Positions 30,595-32,916 of a stretch of DNA of 32,916 bases are shown piece after piece; the first letter of the stretch is position 1; each line of letters starts with the position of its first letter. The position numbers and the translations under genes are program-made. Below the pieces are notes generated by a model. The model did no database searches. It had not been told where the DNA came from and was given only the letters and a program-made list of their open reading frames with translations. This DNA comes from an uncultured Spirochaetaceae bacterium (GTDB lineage: Bacteria; Spirochaetota; Spirochaetia; Treponematales; Treponemataceae), in NCBI GenBank assembly GCA_902783245.1, contig CACZQF010000072.1:1-32916 (forward strand), read 5' to 3'.

Positions 30595-31866
30595 ATGACT
30601 ATATTTTTTATTACGTTTGTTATCTTTCTGCTGATCGGCATTCCGATCAGTATTTCCATAGGCGCAAGCGCCGTCATCGGCTGCCTGTCGCTCGGCTATC
30701 CGCTGCTCGTCATCGGCCAGAAGATGGTGTTCGGCATTGATTCATTCCTGCTTATCGCCATTCCGCTGTTCATTCTGGCGGGCAACCTTATGAACGCCGG
30801 CAAAATCACGGAGCGCATCTTTAACTTTGCGAATGCGCTTGTGGGCTGGATTCCCGGCGGCCTGGGTCATGCGAATATCGTGGCGAGCCTTATTTTTGCC
30901 GGTATGTCCGGCAGCGCCGCCGCCGATGCGGGCGGACTGGGAACCATAGAGATGGAAGCAATGACTTCCAAAGGATATGATAAGGATTTTGCGGGAGCCG
31001 TAACGGCGGCATCGTCCGTGGTGGGGCCGATTTTCCCGCCGTCGATTCCGCTCATTATCTACGGCTCCATTGCCAGCGTGAGCGTGTCCAAGCTGTTTGT
31101 GGGCGGCGTGGTTCCCGCCGTGCTCATGGTGCTCACGATGATGGCGCTCACGTATGTGATTGCCCTTAAGCGCAAGTATCCGCGTGAAAAATTCAGCCTG
31201 AAAAAGCTGCTGCATGAGGGGATTCATTCGATCCTTTCCATCATTACGCCGCTGATTATCCTGAGCGGGTTCACCGCCGGTTGGTTCACCCCTACCGAGG
31301 CTTCCTGTGTTGCCGTAGTGTATGCGCTGGTGATAGCCGCGCTCGTGTACCATACGCTGGACTGGAAGAGCTTTGTAAAATGCGTGCTTGACAGCGCGGT
31401 GACGAGCGCGAACACGCTGTTCATCATCGGTACGTCAACGCTGTTCACCTATGTTATGGTGAAGGAAGGAATCTCCACGAGCATAGCGGACTTTATCCTG
31501 AACATAAGCTCGAATCCGGGCATCGTCATCTTTACGATCAACATTATCCTGCTCGTGCTCGGCATGTTCATGGAGCCCGGCGCGATCCTTACGCTCATGC
31601 TGCCTGTCCTGCTGCCGATCGCGCAGCGACTGCAGCTTGATCTGGTGTATTTCGGTGTGATGATGGTGCTGAATCTGATGATCGGTCAGGTTACGCCGCC
31701 GTTCGGCGTATGCCTGTTCATCGTCTCTGATGTGTCAAAACTAAAACTCGGACAGCTGTATCGGGCAATACTGCCGTTCCTGATACCGCTGATTCTGGTG
31801 CTGTTCCTGTGTGCGTACTGCCCGCCGGTTATTACCTGGCTGCCGAACATGCTTCTGGGGCAGTGA
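30595..31866 (+). CDS. dctM: TRAP transporter large permease DctM
   Basis: A 423-residue membrane protein with about 12 hydrophobic segments. IGIPISISIGASAVIG, LIAIPLFILAGNLMNAGKITERIF, the loop GMSGSAAADAGGLGTIEM and VTPPFGVCLFIVSDV are DctM family segments. AAGGA lies 11 nt before the ATG. It is the last gene of the dehydratase-SDR-aldolase-TRAP operon, and a 13-bp hairpin follows the stop by 7 nt. Confidence 0.93.
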   Translation: MTIFFITFVIFLLIGIPISISIGASAVIGCLSLGYPLLVIGQKMVFGIDSFLLIAIPLFILAGNLMNAGKITERIFNFANALVGWIPGGLGHANIVASLIFAGMSGSAAADAGGLGTIEMEAMTSKGYDKDFAGAVTAASSVVGPIFPPSIPLIIYGSIASVSVSKLFVGGVVPAVLMVLTMMALTYVIALKRKYPREKFSLKKLLHEGIHSILSIITPLIILSGFTAGWFTPTEASCVAVVYALVIAALVYHTLDWKSFVKCVLDSAVTSANTLFIIGTSTLFTYVMVKEGISTSIADFILNISSNPGIVIFTINIILLVLGMFMEPGAILTLMLPVLLPIAQRLQLDLVYFGVMMVLNLMIGQVTPPFGVCLFIVSDVSKLKLGQLYRAILPFLIPLILVLFLCAYCPPVITWLPNMLLGQ

Positions 31867-31873
31867 GATGCCG

Positions 31874-31906
31874 TCATGCCGGGAAGATCCTCCCTTCCCG
31901 GCATGA
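31874..31906 (+). terminator. 13-bp hairpin after dctM
   Basis: TCATGCCGGGAAG (31874-31886) is perfectly complementary to CTTCCCGGCATGA (31894-31906) with a 7-nt loop, followed by AGACATTTCTTCTTT. It is the probable 3' end of the sugar-acid/TRAP operon; the U-rich tail is interrupted. Confidence 0.7.
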
Positions 31907-31946
31907 AGACATTTCTTCTTTGTGCGAAGAGCTTACTCAAAAATAT

Positions 31947-32198
31947 CCGTGCCTGCAGGTAGACACCGTACCCTTATGCGGGAGGACACCGTACCCTTAT
32001 GCGGGAGGACACCGTACCCTTATGCGGGAGGACACCGTACCCTTATGCAGGGAGAGACTGCCCCTTTAGGCACGGAAACAATGCCCCTGCAGGCAGGGAC
32101 GGTCTGTTCCCTTAGGCAGGGAAACTTTACCCGTGCAGACACGGAAAAACTACCCGTGCAGACACGGAAAAACTACCCGTGCAGACACGGGTACTATG
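31947..32198. repeat. Tandem array of ~23-bp mini-hairpin units
   Basis: About 10-11 head-to-tail units with a 21-24 bp period. CCC cores occur at 31971, 31994, 32017, 32040, 32062, 32085, 32109, 32130, 32153 and 32176, with a degenerate unit from 31947. The first four are nearly identical (GACACCGTACCCTTATGCGG type); the last three are CCGTG-CAGA-CACGG type. Most units can fold into a short stem: CCCTG-CAGG-CAGGG (32085-32098), TTCCCT-TAGGC-AGGGAA (32107-32123), CCGTG-CAGA-CACGG (32131-32144, 32154-32167, 32177-32190). The period is not a multiple of three and no credible protein is encoded. It lies between convergent dctM and rpoN; function unknown. Confidence 0.85.
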
Positions 32199-32219
32199 CA
32201 CCCGGGTGCATAGTACCCG
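32188..32219. repeat. Perfect 32-bp palindrome at the array end
   Basis: CGGGTACTATGCACCC is followed directly by its exact reverse complement, with no spacer (centre 32203/32204). Its left arm overlaps the CACGG of the last array unit. On the plus strand GGCCTTTTCC follows. It could form a cruciform or a strong RNA hairpin, or be a dimeric protein binding site. Confidence 0.9.
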
Positions 32220-32273
32220 GGCCTTTTCCGTTCGGATGAGATTTTCACGTTGTATCGGTGAGGGGCGGAACAA

Positions 32274-32302
32274 CATACCTTGCTGCTCCGCGGCGCGGTA
32301 TG
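32274..32302 (-). terminator. Hairpin downstream of rpoN
   Basis: CATACC (32274-32279) pairs with GGTATG (32297-32302), with GC-rich inner sequence, 11 nt past the rpoN stop. On the minus strand TTGTT follows. A modest terminator candidate. Confidence 0.4.
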
Positions 32303-32313
32303 CTGATTATGCG

Positions 32314-32916
32314 TCAGCTGCGGTCAAATGAAGAGCTGATGTTGAGCAGGGAACGGTATTTTGCCACCGTGCGACGTGCTATTTTTATACCCTTTGCCTG
32401 CAGCTGGTCGGTAAGCTTTTGATCCGACAGAGGCTTGCTGCCCGCAGGCTGTGCGGCAAGGATCGCTTCTATTTCATGCATGACGGATTCCTTGGACACG
32501 GCGGAAGCGGAGGCTTCCTGCGCCGCGGCTCCGCCCACCGGCACTGCGGATGTGAAAAAATACTTTATAGGAAACAGCCCCCACTCGCACTGAATGAATT
32601 TACTGTTCGCCACGCGCGACACCGTAGTTTCATGTACGCCGATCATATCTGCAATATCCTTCTGCCGCAGCGGCTGCAGAAAGCCGGGCCCCTTCTCAAA
32701 AAAAGGCAGCTGCCGCGTCACGATGGCCTGGCATGCTTTTACAATAGTTGATTCCCGGTACTTCAGGCTGTCAATGAACACCTTTGCGCTGCGGATGGAC
32801 TCATCGACGAATTTTCTTTCTTTTTCGCTCACGAACGTCCGCGCATCCTGATATGAATCTGACAGCATGAGCTTGGGCAGCGAGGCATTGGAAATCGTGA
32901 CTTTGAATTTCGCCTG
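32314..32916 (-). CDS. rpoN: RNA polymerase sigma-54 (RpoN), C-terminal part
   Basis: The last 200 residues of sigma-54; the reading frame is open to the window edge, so the N-terminal activator-binding region is missing only because the window ends. Seen: the core-binding end (RKFVDESIRSAKVFIDSLKYRESTIVKACQAIVTRQLPFFEKG), the helix-turn-helix LRQKDIADMIGVHETTVSRVANSKFIQCEWGLFPIKYFF, and the RpoN box ARRTVAKYR near the C-terminus. Sigma-54 reads -24/-12 promoters and needs an enhancer-binding ATPase. Between the helix-turn-helix and the RpoN box is an Ala/Gly/Ser-rich stretch (GGAAAQEASASAVS). No -24/-12 promoter was identified by eye in this window. Confidence 0.95.
   Translation of the reverse strand, partial: QAKFKVTISNASLPKLMLSDSYQDARTFVSEKERKFVDESIRSAKVFIDSLKYRESTIVKACQAIVTRQLPFFEKGPGFLQPLRQKDIADMIGVHETTVSRVANSKFIQCEWGLFPIKYFFTSAVPVGGAAAQEASASAVSKESVMHEIEAILAAQPAGSKPLSDQKLTDQLQAKGIKIARRTVAKYRSLLNISSSFDRS

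Noticed and set aside
28041-31866. Firm call of a sialic acid operon (nanA with siaPQM)
   Set aside because: The aldolase and binding protein carry sialate-type residues, but nanE, nanK and nagA/nagB are absent and a dehydratase is present, so only a family-level call is made.
31947-32198. CRISPR array
   Set aside because: The repeats run head to tail with no unique spacers, the period is about 23 bp and no cas genes are near.
31922-32239. Open frames of about 86-105 codons through the repeat array encoding Pro/Thr/Arg-rich repeats
   Set aside because: A 23-bp period shifts frame at each unit, no ribosome site or known domain is present, and the frames exist only because the repeats lack stops.
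1-32916. Mobile elements, prophage, tRNA or rRNA genes
   Set aside because: No transposase, integrase, terminal inverted repeats with target duplications, cloverleaf or rRNA sequence was recognised by eye on either strand.

Overview
The window looks like chromosomal DNA of a host- or gut-associated spirochaete, most likely a Treponema. This is inferred from the Sec signal peptides ending in LFAGG-[SA]-K-[DE] on the binding proteins, the many TRAP and ATPase-less ABC importers, the c-di-GMP protein, the divergent sigma factors and the moderately GC-rich coding sequence. No rRNA, tRNA, insertion sequence, phage or CRISPR was seen. Nearly all the DNA is coding, arranged as compact catabolic operons with their own regulators.

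Layout. (1) 83-763 (-): a sigma-70-like protein with a probably leaderless start. (2) 844-4065 (+): a GH4 enzyme with the CHEV motif of alpha-galacturonidases, an overlapping alpha/beta-hydrolase esterase, and a D-2-hydroxyacid dehydrogenase. (3) 4204-6441 (+): a GGDEF*-GGDEF*-EAL protein with a C-terminal sensory-like region; 6671-7501 (+): a second divergent sigma factor. (4) 7567-11311 (-): TRAP transporter dctP-dctQ-dctM followed by a GntR/FCD regulator, divergent from (5) 11696-15233 (+): uxuA, uxuB and a DUF624 (YesL-like) membrane protein. (6) 15249-16307 (-): a LacI regulator, divergent from 16478-21367 (+): a Ugp-like ABC importer (binding protein and two permeases), a glycerophosphodiester phosphodiesterase and an exported metallo-beta-lactamase-fold protein. 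(7) 21414-22571 (-): a VOC protein and a FadR-type GntR regulator, divergent from 22785-25892 (+): a second carbohydrate-type ABC importer without ATPase. (8) 26093-31866 (+): an enolase-superfamily sugar-acid dehydratase, an SDR, an N-acetylneuraminate-lyase-like aldolase and a second TRAP transporter. (9) 31867-32313: a non-coding convergent region with a tandem array of ~23-bp mini-hairpin units ending in a perfect 32-bp palindrome. (10) 32314-32916 (-): the C-terminal part of rpoN (sigma-54), running off the window.

How it fits together. Regions 2, 4 and 5 suggest use of pectin or uronic acids: galacturonides trimmed by the GH4 enzyme (with deacylation by the esterase), uronates imported by the TRAP system, and fructuronate converted by UxuB and UxuA to 2-keto-3-deoxygluconate. 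Matching 20-bp operator-like sites over the divergent dctP and uxuA promoters suggest common control, probably by the local GntR protein. Region 6 imports and hydrolyses glycerophosphodiesters. Region 7 has TTGTCTGACAA palindromes at both divergent promoters. Region 8 looks like a sugar-acid or sialic-acid route of undetermined substrate.

The most unusual signals are in non-coding DNA: the hairpin array and palindrome near 32 kb; a hairpin behind every one of the four binding-protein genes; two copies of a GNRA-capped hairpin family (7526-7563 and 25899-25932); the shared uronate operator; and 11-bp-phased TGGTTAA repeats before the Ugp genes.
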